Below are positions 23,194-34,892 of a stretch of DNA of 64,000 nucleotides, one piece after another. The position numbers and the translations under genes were made by a program. Position 1 is the first letter of the stretch, and every line of letters begins with the position of its first letter. Location: positions 62,001 to 126,000 of the forward strand of contig NCSJ02000005.1 in the NCBI GenBank assembly GCA_002812745.2, read 5' to 3'. Source of the stretch: Scytalidium lignicola (taxonomy: Eukaryota; Ascomycota; Leotiomycetes). The notes below the pieces were generated by a model. That model had not been told where the DNA came from. It saw only the letters and a list, made by a program, of their open reading frames with translations, and searched no databases.

Positions 23194-24521
23194 ATGAGCC
23201 AACGATGGATGCATAATAATTGAACAATCCAACAGTCGTAAAATTATGTGCCTATTGCTTTTAAAGGAGTGTCAATATGTAAATAGATATCTCATATAGT
23301 ACATAAAAAATAAAAAATGCTTTCGTCAACGAAATAAAACCAAAAAATCAGTATTAATAATATTGCTATTACTATTATTATTTCACGATAAGTTGTTATA
23401 ATATTAAAGGACATTAGTGGAGCCAGCTTTGATTGAAGCCCATAGGCTATAGCAGGTTATATAAGGAATACGCCTTTGCTGACCGGTTGATATCTAGCTC
23501 ACGCCCCCTAGGCTTGCCCGGAACCGTAATTCCAGCCAATTCGCAGCAAACACAACACACAACAGGCTCTCTCGGGCCACCGTCCTCCGACTAAGATCAA
23601 AGCAGCGAAAACAAAGACAAAAACAAGCAGAAGGGATTCTTTTGTTGGCTCCAAGACAACGCCGCGGGCCACCGCAACTCTTGCTCTCTGTCCTCCTCCA
23701 CGACCCACACGTCATCCAACGTCAGGCACGCTGGCCAACCAGCAGCAGAACAGCGCCGTGGACACGAGTTTTGTTGCACGTCGCAAGAAAATTGTTGATA
23801 TCTGACAAACCTTATTCGATCCGATTTGGGATTCGCCCTGCTGCCAATCGGTGCCTGGCCGTGCCTTGCATTTTCCTTTTCGGCGGGTTCATGGTCAACG
23901 TGGAAGAACCACAGCAACCGGATTTCTCTTAGGGCTATGAATGGATTCGACTTAATTGGTAAAACTATATTGCGAATTATCCAATTGAATGAGAGGCTTT
24001 TGGTTTGGATTGCTGATTTTACTATTATGTGAGGACGAGTAACAGAATGGATTTGCCAAGGTGTAGAGGGCGCAACCCCTCAACCATGCAGGAACAGCCA
24101 ATCTCAAATCATCTTTAACAAATAAATTATCTTTCTGTATGTACTTTTCCTTTCTCATCACACTTCTCTTCTATTATATTTATTCTTCTTGGTAAAAGGA
24201 GCGCTAGGTTGAAAGGTAGGGCAGAATTATCCTGATAATTAACATCGATATGGAAAAGATTATGCGATTTATTACTCGAATCTAAATTCCATCTTTTTGT
24301 AAATTCTTGTTACGTATCCAGAGAGCACATAGATCAACTTAGAAAACCCTATAGTAATAATTTGAATTGCTAAACGACAGTATATCTCCAAGTACGGTTT
24401 ACGACCTCGAGAGATGACCTCTGCAGACAATCTGAGCTCTAAGTGTGACAAAATAGAATAACGGAAGGCACAATCTGGATTACGTGAGAGCATCTTTTAT
24501 AATGCTACCAAGTATCTTAGC
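23194..24521. other. Intergenic between GH7 and PKS 3' ends
   Basis: The region downstream of both flanking genes. A 0.4 kb GC-richer block (about 23500-23900) is open in several frames on both strands, but none shows a recognisable domain or good splice pattern. I see no gene. Confidence 0.45.
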
Positions 24522-27500
24522 CTACAATCTTGTTAGCTGTGTGCAAATTAGCCAGGATTTGCGATATAAGCTTACATATTCTCCTCGCATCATTGAGAAA
24601 TGGTTCCCAGGCATCTGTCTACAAGTGATCTTATCGATATTCAGATAAGTATCCCATAGATATGGCCCAAAGTCAGTTCGATTTTCAAGAAGGAATTGAG
24701 CGTGTCCATAAGGATAAGGATCGGGTTTCGGATCCGTTGGGTATTTGCAGACCCCATCTTCGCACCAGATGATTGTGATGAGTGGGCATTTCACTGGATC
24801 TATCAGCTCTGCTGTATAGTTCGAAAGCGCAGTGACAGATGCTGCAAAATGAGGCAGGACCCAGGATGGAATACTGGAGAGATCACCCCCACCATCTCCT
24901 AGGAGACCGATGGATCCAAACCACCTGTGAAGGGACCTTGGCAACGGCTCGATAATTAGAGGGCATGGTGTATCGATAAGTATGAGCCTATCCACCGAAT
25001 CGCCGTTCTTTATAAGCTGATTGATGACCTCAAAAGCAATCACTCCTCCAGCACTCCAACCAGCAAGTATATATGGCCCTTGAGGCTGTCGTCTTTTCAT
25101 CTCCTTGATAAAGTATCCCGCCATGCCAACCACACCGCATGTATATTCTTCGGCATTCTTCATGAATGGTGAATTCAAACCCCACATAGCAATATCAGGT
25201 GATACAGGAGGGATATGGACATAAGAGGTGGCAGATCCACTTCCATCTGGAACTACCCAGACCTGCTTTTGGCAAGTTTTTGGATGACCTTGTAAGAGGA
25301 CAGAAGTAGCATGTCTTTCAGGGATTGTAGCCACTTTTGGTGGAGGTTGAGATGAAACAATCATAGGTACTGAGACTCTTCTATTTGCCTTCGGGATAGG
25401 GTTGAGAGATTCTTCTAGTTCTTGAAGAGATGCGTTCACGAGGAAGGTATCTCCAGGGAGTTCCAGGCCTGTCTGCTCACGGAGACTTCCAAGAATCGAT
25501 AGCGCCATAAGTGAGTCCATTCCAAGAGAAGAAAGGTCTGGAACCTTCAACAGTTCTGAAAGCTCAATTCCCATCTCTTCCGCAATTGTTGTCCGCAAAA
25601 TGTTGCCGAAATCGCTCTCTTCTTCTACACTTGGAGTTGTCATTCCGGTTGGACTCGAGCAGAGCGATGTCCCAACCGTATCGCCAGTGAATTGCGTCTC
25701 GTCTTCCGATTTACTTGTGCTAGAATGCGAAGCGGAAATACTCTCATTAGGAGCCTCGAAACGAGAGAAGTATTCTCTTAACTTTCCAATTGTGGAATTA
25801 TCGGAGAAAACATTGGACGGGATATCGATATCCAAGTTCTCACGGATGCTGCCACTGATTGCAAGTGACATCAGGGAGTCAACACCTAGCTGGTTTAAGT
25901 CAACGTTGTCAACAAGCTCATCCTGACCAACACCGAGTTCTGTAGCGATTATGTCTCGTACTCGTTGCCACACGGAAGTTAATTTCGAAGATCTTAGTGG
26001 AGTACTAAGATTCGGTTTAGACGGTGCTGGAGTGCTTGTCACCAAAGGTTGTTGTCTATTTCCTGGTTTTGGCGCTGCGGCAATTGCCTGGAGTCCTCCG
26101 GGAGGCAATAGGGTATTCAGGACTGTCCTCGGAATGCATTGAAACTTGAGACCCTGGACAACAGCTATGATTCTGTCTTCGTCGAATACATAAACATTTC
26201 CAACAAGCACATTCTTGATTGATGGTTGCATGCGTACGTAAGATCTGTAGGACCGCGTTCGTTCAAGTGGCTCACCTATGCGCAGAGATTCCCATCCGTG
26301 GGAGATATAAACCTGATTCCGAGAGTCCACTGCATCACTGCCGTTGACAATAAAACCAGATATATGGGCAACACTATCAATCCAATATGGGCTGCACACA
26401 AAGGTTCCATCAGAGTCATTTGTCTGGAAAGCAACTCGGCTGGTTGCTTCCATAGTCTCAGCTTGTAAAATAACCTCCTCCATACCTCGATAACTTGGGC
26501 TATAATCAACCAGGGCTGCGAAAAGCTTGTAAGCTAAGCCACGACCAATTTTACTTGCTGTACCCTTTCGTTCAGCTTCTTTGAGGTAATCGATCCGACC
26601 TTGAATGAGGTAACTGTCGCGTTGCCACTGAGACAACCACTCAGTTTTGCTTCCAAACAGCACCTGGGCCTCGGCATGGACAGTTTCCTTATCACCCCCA
26701 GTAGCATAGCATAGGCTTGCTTTGCCTTGTTTGAAATCCACATTAACTGTAAGACGTAAAATCTGGTTCTTTGCATCCGGCCTAAAAATAAGTGGCTGCT
26801 TTACTGTCATTTCTGCAACATCAAAACCGATATCTCGGTTGTCGGGCCTCATGCGCTTGTAGACGTAACTACAGACGGTCATTGCCATATCTGCATATAT
26901 GGACTAATCATATGTCAATATTGATTTATATTCAATAAATAAACTTCTCAAACTTACCGAAGGGCATAAGCCAGTTTCATTAACCTGATGACCAGCGATA
27001 GCTTTCCGAAGTTCAACATGATTTAGATCGGACTCTGTTGTGATAACCGCAACATCATCACTAACTTTCTCTGATACAATCCTGTGAATTGTAGAAGTTG
27101 AAATTGTCGATTTGACCTCTTTTGTCTCCGGTAATCTATTTGATATTCGATTCTTTGTCAAACACCAATCTCCTTCGTACTGAATCCAGTAGACTTTCTC
27201 ATCGAAGGCATAGCTTGGCAAATTGAGAAGCTGAACATGATTATTAAAGTCTTTATGATATTCATTCCAATCGATGTTAAACCCAGCGGAGTGCAAGATG
27301 CATAAGCTATTACTTATGACATTGTATGGTTCGTCTCCTCTCCGTGCGCTGGCGACTGAGGTTATTGGAACACCGAGACATGATTTTGCCAACCCAATGC
27401 AGACGGGATGCGGACCAACTTCGAGCCAAACGGTGTCTGCATCCACCAAGCCACTCTCTCTGGCAGATATAATTGCGTTAAGAAAATCGACCTTTTTCCG

Positions 27501-30500
27501 CATATGGTAAGTCAAATAGGTGGAATCGATAAGAGCTGAATTGCCAAGGGGNCTTTCCAAACATTGTCGAGACAAATGGGATGTTGCATTTGTTAAATTG
27601 AATAGTTCCGGCAACTTTACTGAATGAGCCAAGGATTGGTTCAACTTGTGGAGAGTGGAAGGCAAACGGAACATCGATAATAGTATTTTTCACTCCCTCT
27701 TTGAGGAGAATATCTGATGCTTCCAGTATCTTTGAAACTTCTCCACTGATCACAGTGTCTCGAGGGCCATTGACGCAAGACACGGTTAATTCCTTTGTGA
27801 CATCACCAAGAATTTCCATCATTCTACTTTGAGATTCTTTGATGGCAAGCATACTATGCGTTCCAGATACGCAGTTGTCTACTAGAATCTGAGCTCTGGT
27901 TCCGACAAGATAGATCGTGTCACTTGCTGAGAGCACACCAGCAACATGCAGCGCTGCATATTCCCCAAGGCTATGGCCAATGACAAGGCTCGGTCGTAAT
28001 CCAAGCGATGTCCAAAACCGTGCCATTGCCATTTCAAAGCAGGCCAATGCTAGTTGAACAACAACTGGAGAGAGGCTTTCGATATCAGTGGCACTCCCAT
28101 CAATAAGAGGAAGCGGAGATGGGAAACCATGAATAGCGGCAATAGCACTATATTCTAAAATAGAATCTCTAAAGACAGATGATAATTTGAATAATTGATG
28201 CCCCATAGCAGCGTAGTGGGAACCCTGTCCAGTAAAGAGCCAGACAAGTCCGGGAGGTTTAGAAGAAACGGGTCCCAGCTCCCCATTACATTTTTGCTGA
28301 AGCTCAGTATGAATTTGAGAAATATTAGAGACATTAATTCCAATACGCCAGTTATGGTGGACTCGTCGAGCAGTTGTTGAATATGCCAAGTCTTGTAATT
28401 GAATATCAGTGTGTTCTCGAAGATGATGAAGTAGCCTCTCAATATTTCGGAGCAGGGAAGACTTTGATTTACCAGAAATAGCGACTACGTGGATTTTCCT
28501 AGGGTCCGTAGTTTTTCTACCGATTTGGGGTGCGTCTTCTAGGATCAATCCACTGTTGCCTCCGGCAGCGCTGAAATTATTGATGAATATTCGTCTGGGA
28601 CGATCTTTGCGAAGAAATGAAGTTGCTTGAAAGGCAATAAATGCTTTGCGTTCATCCAAGTCTTTTGGAAAGGTTGTATTTATCTTATTTTTGATTCCAC
28701 AGTGAGGTGGTATAACACCTTCACGCATCATTAGAAGGCACTTGATCAGGGCGGTGACACCAGAAGCTGCTTCCCCATGGCCAACATTAGCCTTGACGGA
28801 TCCTAGATATAAAGGAATGTCACGTTTGTGATGAACCGGTGCAAACACATTCGTTACGGATGTCATTTCAGTCCCGTCTCCAGCTTGTGTGCCTGTGCCA
28901 TGCATCTCCACATAATCAATACCATCTACATCGACTCCAGACATAGTAAGAATATGTCGATACAGCGTTTCTTGTGTTTTGCCATGCGGGTGTGTGATCG
29001 AGATAGCATCCGCCGAGTGATTTGTTGCGGCTCCCAGGATAATACCAAGAATGTTGTCCTTGTCTGCTTCCGCATCCTCAAGACGTTTGACCACGACTGT
29101 ACCGACTCCATCTCCACGACAATATCCATCAGCATCATTGTCGAACGTAGCACAGGGCCCATTCTTAGAGAGAAACTGTCCTCTGCTGAGGCCTGCAAAA
29201 ATGTCTGGGTTTGTCATACAGTTTAAACCACCAACAAGTGCGGTATCACAATCTCTAGCCCATAAGGATGTGCAAGCAAGGACCATCGCAGCCATACTTG
29301 AGGAACATGCCGTATCAATGATATAACTCGGTCCACTAAAACCGAAGTGATAATTAATCCTTCCTGGGCCAAAAGCACGCACTCCTCCTGTAATAAAATA
29401 TGTGTCAACGTCCTGCGCTGCATTAATCTCACGCCAATCATCGCTGGTTTGGCCATAGAAAGTCCCAATGCGATCTAACCGAGTTGATGGAGTTCGATTA
29501 GGAACATAGCCAGACATCTCTAAAGCTTCATATGCAGTGGTGATAGCTAATCTCTGCATTGGATCTGTCTGCAATGCTTCTCTAGGAGACATGTTGAAAA
29601 ACCGAGGGTCGAAGAGTCCTGGATTGTCAATCCAACAACCATAAGGAGTGTGACTAGTGTTTGGAGCCTTTCCAGTCGGGTCGACATGAGTTTTGACATC
29701 GAACCTATCTGCAGGAGCCTGTAAATTGTCAGAGTACGTCTATTTATGAGGTTTAACTCCTATGCTCATACCTCTCTATGAACATCCAGTCCTTTTTCTA
29801 AAAGCTCCCATAGTTTTTCATGGCTAGCAGCGCTTGGAAATCTACCAGCCATACCGACAATAGCGAGTTTTCCGCGAGTAGGCATTGATTCCTTCAATTT
29901 TGGTAAAGAAATCTCGTGCTTTAGAATTTGTGGTAAAACCACATCGTGTTTCGAGTTTTCTCTGATACTAACAGCTAGATCATTACCAAACTTCGCCGGA
30001 CCGAAGATAAGAATGTTGTATTTGGACCACTTCTCGCTTGGTGCTTTGGCAAGACATCGATCCAATAGTAGCCTTCCACTGACTTGTTCTCTCAATAAGC
30101 CCTGAAGCACTGATTCTAATAACTCATCTGGCTTTTGATCGGGGTAAAGATCGCTCAAAGTTCCTGAAATAATTTGGCGTTTTGGCTTGCAATTTTCAAG
30201 TATTGATAGTGTTTCATCGTCGTCACATCTCAAGAGATCTTCTAGATCTGTGGCGGAGTGAAGATTGCAAGCATGGTATGGTCCGTAGACAGGAAGTGGA
30301 ATTGCTTTTGATCTCAAGTTTTGAGTATCAAAAAGTCGTCTCAGCGTTGAAGGTACTCCACTGATCTGCACATCATTCCAACCAACCGAACTGATATAGG
30401 CTCGATTTGGGCATGGAATATTCTAGGGACAAATTAACAAGATTTCAGTCTTCTAGGGATGAATCAGCCCCCAAACCTACCATTTCTTGAAAGAACTTAT

Positions 30501-31106
30501 CGAGTAAGGCGGTCACTTCCTGCTCACTCGCCCCGAGAAGACTATATCTCCATGGCTCTGACTCCTCACAAGGCTGTTCTAGAAGTTCTCTTACTATGTT
30601 TATGCGCAGTCCAACTCGAAACGCTATCAACACCATCTGAACAGCAATTGCTATAAGGCCAGATCCCACTGCCGGTATAGAAGCAACTGTAGCGGCGAAA
30701 ATCCCGGAACCTAACCCGACAGTACATATTTCCTCTCCGAGCTCTAGATCCTCTATTTCTAAGTTCTCGATATAACTAATGCTATGTTAGACTGGAAACA
30801 ATCGAGAACATTGGAAACTCACTTAATGTATTGGACTAGCTGAGCCACACAGAGCAAAGCACTATCTATGGCTATAATTCTCTTTTGTTGCAGGTAATAA
30901 TGTTCATTCAGGTCCTGGATGCTTGTAAAGCTAGGAATCGAGTTTCGTTGAGATGCAGGTAGGCGTGAGATTTCATGTTGAATCGTGGTGCATACTTTAT
31001 CCAGAAACTTTTGACCCAATAGACCGCATTCGTTATAGCGGCATGATTGTTTCAAGGATTCGTGCACATCAGATGCATGATCTCCAAACACAAGCAGAAC
31101 CGTCAT
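24522..31106 (-). CDS. Non-reducing polyketide synthase, DHN-melanin type (SAT-KS-AT-PT-ACP-ACP-TE)
   Basis: Makes the naphthol precursor of DHN melanin from acetyl/malonyl-CoA. Five exons: 31106-30823, 30781 (or 30775)-30481, 30422-29772, 29718-26958, 26903-24522; about 2125 residues if the N at 27552 is dropped. Domains in order: SAT with the histidine in VYGPYHA but GLGSG where the Cys motif GxCxG is expected; KS with DTACSSS, HGTGTQAGDGT and NVGHGEA; acyltransferase with FTGQGSHYAAMG and VIGHSLGEYAA; product template with AGHQVNETGLCPS; two ACPs (LGVDSLMSL, LGMDSLMAL); thioesterase/Claisen cyclase with GWSAGG and a C-terminal GNHFSMMRGE. The frame breaks once, exactly at the N, and removing that base rejoins FGKPLGNS. 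Clustered with scytalone dehydratase, reductase and Ayg1-like hydrolase, so the melanin role is firm; the chain length of the direct product is not. Confidence 0.95.
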
Positions 31107-32441
31107 AACTGGGCGTCTCAAGTATAATACCTTAAGACAAAAGATCTGTTGTGTATATTATACTGGTGTTTGGGGATGGCAAGAAAACAGAGAGTGTTTG
31201 AATAAAATGTCCTAGTTGATAATTGTCTCTGCTAATATATCTGATATGAGTGTAGTGTCAACTATAATAGGCACGAGGTACCGTCTTTAGTTCTCACGCT
31301 TCCACGTACATGATCCTCCCCTATACTTATACACAACCTCTGAAGTATCTCCACATATTATTGCATAAGCTAGTACCTCTGTCCTCACATAAGCTTGTGC
31401 CAACTTTTCACATGAAATTCAAAGTTCCTGGCATGTTCTCAGCCCATTCTACTCATATCTTGAATCTCAGCGAGGCTATTGCCTTGTGACTGTCACCAAA
31501 CACGAATTCTCGAGACTGTGCGCTGCTCCAAGTAAGCACTTACAAACATTCGACGCTGTACCAAGGTGGAGGTTGTCAGATTTAGCATTGTGGGTTGAGA
31601 AAAGTATGACATACTTACTGACCGTACGGAGATAGAGCCAACAGTTCTCATATTCCAAGGCACCCATTCGTCGCAGACACAGGGATGTAACAAATGTGGT
31701 CTCCTTAATCCCCGCGAGTATATCCCGAAATGGGCAATCTACTATGTTTATTAGGTCACACAAGTACCTGATCCACCGGCTGGGTACCACAAGTTTTCCC
31801 CTTGTCTTGCGGTAAGATGCATCTTCCGATAGATTATGCAAAGGCCAGCTATCCGACAGTGCATGTAATTCGATATTAACCATAACTAGAAGGATTTATT
31901 GGTTTTCCATAGTGATACTACTTGACGTCCCTCTCGGCGATTCAAGCGGTGAAAACGGCCACATTATTAGTTACAACACATAGCGAGACTCTGGGCCCGG
32001 GCTCCGGCTACCGACGTGCTACCGATATTGAGTATCATACATGCAACGTAAAGATAACCCTGCAGTTTCTTGCTTCTCAAGGATCAGCAGTTGCAGCAAT
32101 CGTATTCCGGCGCTTTGGATTGGAGATAGTCAAAGCACTACTAAAACTGATTTGAAATTCATATCATCCTTACAACATTCTCCATCCAGCATAATTTACG
32201 AGATACGAGAATCAATAACTTCAGCTACTGTAGATAAAGGCATAACCTTTATCATGATAGGATTGCTGGCTCCGAGTCAAGCCAGTCTAATTGGCCTTGT
32301 ATGTCTGGCCGCAAAAAAATTGACTGACGGTTTTGTGCACAAAGAGCAGAGTTACATCAGAAATATATCGCATAAATTGGGTAATAAAGGATTTTTGGGG
32401 GGTTAACATAGTAATATAACTTCCTATATTAACTTCAATTC
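31107..32441. other. Intergenic: PKS promoter region
   Basis: About 1.3 kb between the PKS start and the scytalone dehydratase stop. A 135-codon ATG-initiated frame on the minus strand (31476-31883) and a plus-strand frame (32041-32406) have no recognisable domain or splicing support; I do not call them genes. Confidence 0.5.
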
Positions 32442-33132
32442 TTAATGTTCTACCTTCAATCCCGGAAAAATCAGATCAAAATTATGCTCATTCCAATAAA
32501 TATTTGGCGCAATGCCGGACAGCTTCCAAACACCCTCAATCTTCTTGTACCAATGTTTCACAACCGCGTGCCCGTGCCCCTTATCAGCAACTTCAGAGTG
32601 GTCAGGACCCGTATATCGTTGGTGTGCAGCCCGAATTTGATGGTAGCCTAAGATCTCCGTATCTGAAATCCGTTCATATTTAGATGCCCCCATCAGGTGC
32701 TGCGTGCGGACAAGAGGGTCTCCAAGGAATTCGGGGGCCGACATCATAGCAACCACTTCCTCTGCTGGCATATTTTCGATAACTACATGTCCAACGATTG
32801 AATAATCCATCTAGATTAGGATAGGTCAGCATTAAAGTCCAAGTAACAGTGGCAGAATGAAGGCAGTTAGCAAGGCTTACCTTGACTGTGGGAGCAAGAA
32901 TGTTACGGAAACGGGACCAGTCCTATAATTCATTAGCTTCATGTTACTTCGAGAATCTTTCCTTCGCCATGTTTCCAGTAAAGAAGCTGGAGATATACCT
33001 TATTATCGTAACCATCCCCCCACTCAAATACGATTTCTCTGATAGCCATATATTCTGCTCATAGGTTAGAAATAATTTGTGATATAGGTGTTACCTAAGC
33101 TAACCATCAAAAGAAACTGGAGTTCTCTTCAT
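32442..33132 (-). CDS. SCD1: Scytalone dehydratase
   Basis: Removes water from scytalone and vermelone in DHN-melanin synthesis; a small cone-shaped NTF2-fold enzyme. Four exons (33132-33105, 33054-32999, 32922-32881, 32810-32442) splice to 164 residues, close to the family's 170. Motifs: FEWGDGYDNKDW, APTVKMDYS, MPAEEV, DPLVRTQHLMG, GYHQIRAAHQRY and KHWYKKIEGVWKLSG. Measured against the well-studied rice-blast enzyme, the Asp of WGD, the Tyr of MDYS and the two His (TQH, AHQR) are kept. The Ser and Asn that line its pocket (S129, N131) align with Ala and Val here. The first exon is only 28 nt, so simple ORF reading misses the first 41 residues. It is divergent to the reductase gene. Confidence 0.94.
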
Positions 33133-34009
33133 CTTTGGCGGAACCACAAAAGTTTTGTATGAATAGTCGTAGATTACTTTTAATTTCGCTGGTGGATTTA
33201 ACAATCGGTCTCGAGAAAAAAGATAAAATATTCGAGAAGCAATTTCTACATGAAATATTTATTATATCTCTTCTGGCTGTCTTACAACAGCCATGTTCTT
33301 AAACTAGAACCCAAGTGCTAGTTCATGTCACATGCATGTGGGAAATCCATATGGAGATATGAATATTAAACAGGATCATTTCAAGTTACACATAGTAAGG
33401 GGGTTGAATGTAGCACATATCAGTAAAATCGTAAAATATCAGTAAATATTAATACTGAAGCAAGAGATTCCGACCAGTCGTAAAGATTATTCCGCTTAGA
33501 TCGAAGGATTTCGGGGCTTCGGATTTCGGCGATGACCCTCTAACTGGAGTTCGACAAGCATACATGAGAGACTGCATATTCCTGGGAACATTAGTTCAGT
33601 ATAATTGGACCAAAGAGAGAGTGAATACATTCCTTACCGTCATACTTCCGGAAAGGGAAGGGTTTGGCAGCTGTGTCACCTACAAGCCAAAAAAATTGTT
33701 TCAGGTAATCGGTCTCGGACGCCGACTAGCAAATAGAGAGTTGACACTAAGGCATCTCTTTTCATCGATTCAAACTAGTCCCGTGTAACAGTTGAGCCCA
33801 AATTTACCCTCAGCTTTTTGGCTATATTTAATTTCGTAGAAAAAACTAATAACAGTGACAATTCATGAACATTTAAGTCCATTATAGCGTCCTGTTTCTG
33901 TTTCTTAATTTCAAAAGTCAAAATTTCCCAATAATTTTATATACATCATTTCAAATCAAAATTTCTCCCAATAACTTTATTTGCATTATTTCAAGAATCT
34001 TCAAGAATT
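33133..34009. promoter_or_regulatory. Divergent promoter region, SCD / reductase
   Basis: A 0.88 kb AT-rich region separates the starts of the dehydratase (-) and the reductase (+), so both are probably driven from here. Its reductase-proximal end holds a tandem duplication at 33919-33995. I could not assign a specific regulator site. Confidence 0.5.
33919..33995 (+). repeat. Tandem duplication in reductase leader/promoter
   Basis: Two diverged copies of about 38 bp, each running CAAAATTT, CCCAATAA, TTTAT, CAT, ATTTCAA. They end 15 bp before the reductase ATG. Each copy contains a CCAAT-like CCCAATAA core. Confidence 0.6.
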
Positions 34010-34892
34010 ATGGATCCACAGACGTCTAACAACGCTTCAACCTCTCAATCCGGAAGCAAGTTCCTGACTGGGAAAGTTGCTCTTGTAACTGGTTCAAGCC
34101 GCGGCATAGGGGAGGGAATAGCACTTCATCTTGCAGAACTTGGGGCATCCATCGTTGTGGTATACGCTTCCAATCTCACAAAAGCCAAAGATGTGGTTGA
34201 GAAAATAAACAAACTTGGCAGTCATGCCATTGCTCTCCAGTGCAATGTCTCTAAGCCGAACGAGATTGTTAAACTTTTTGAAAACGCGATAGCTCATTTT
34301 GGGAAACTCGATATTGTGCTGTCTAATGCAGGTGTTGAAGCCTGGGCCAAGGAAGATGATGTGACACAAGAGATGTTTGACCGGGTCTTCAATATCAACT
34401 GTAGAGGCCAATTCTTTGTGGCTCAACAAGGCTACAAATATCTTTCACGCGGTGGAAGGATTATTTTGACAAGCTCTATCGCTGCGCAAATGCATGGAGT
34501 GCCTAACCATTCGCTCTATGCAGGGAGTAAAGCTGCGGTGGAAGGATTTGCGAGGTCTTTTGCTAAGGATTGCGGACCTAAAGCAATTACTTGTAATGCT
34601 ATTGCTCCTGGAGGTGTGATGAGTGATATGTTCCATGAAAATGCTTGGCACTATGCTCCCAACGGAACACCAGATATACCCGTCCAAGAGATTGAAGCTA
34701 AGCTTGCATCTATGAACCCCTTGGGCAGAGTTGCTTCAGCAAAGGATATTGCAAAATGCGTAGGATTACTTTGCCATCCTGACAGTGAATGGATTAATGG
34801 TTTGTTTCAGTCCGAATCTAAAAGCTATATACATAACTAATATCATTCTAGGTCAGACCCTCCTTATGTCCGGTGGATCTGGCAATTCTTAA
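34010..34892 (+). CDS. Hydroxynaphthalene reductase (SDR family)
   Basis: NADPH-dependent short-chain reductase that converts tetra- and/or trihydroxynaphthalene to scytalone/vermelone. Two exons (34010-34799, 34852-34892) with a 52-bp intron give 276 residues; the unspliced frame would end in a wrong tail (SESKSYIHN), while splicing gives the expected C-terminus NGQTLLMSGGSGNS. Cofactor motif TGSSRGIGEG, NAG in LDIVLSNAGVE, catalytic Ser in ILTSSIAAQ and YAGSK with Tyr and Lys. APGGVMSDMFHE follows, as in naphthol reductases. Whether it prefers the tetra- or trihydroxy substrate cannot be decided by eye; only one such reductase is in the window, so it may do both steps or have a partner elsewhere. 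Confidence 0.93.

Noticed and set aside
23494..23932. Overlapping open frames on both strands
   Set aside because: Open in several frames because of GC content; none has a domain or codon pattern that stands out.
31476..31883. 135-codon ATG frame on the minus strand
   Set aside because: No recognisable domain, no consistent splice pattern, and it lies in the PKS upstream region.
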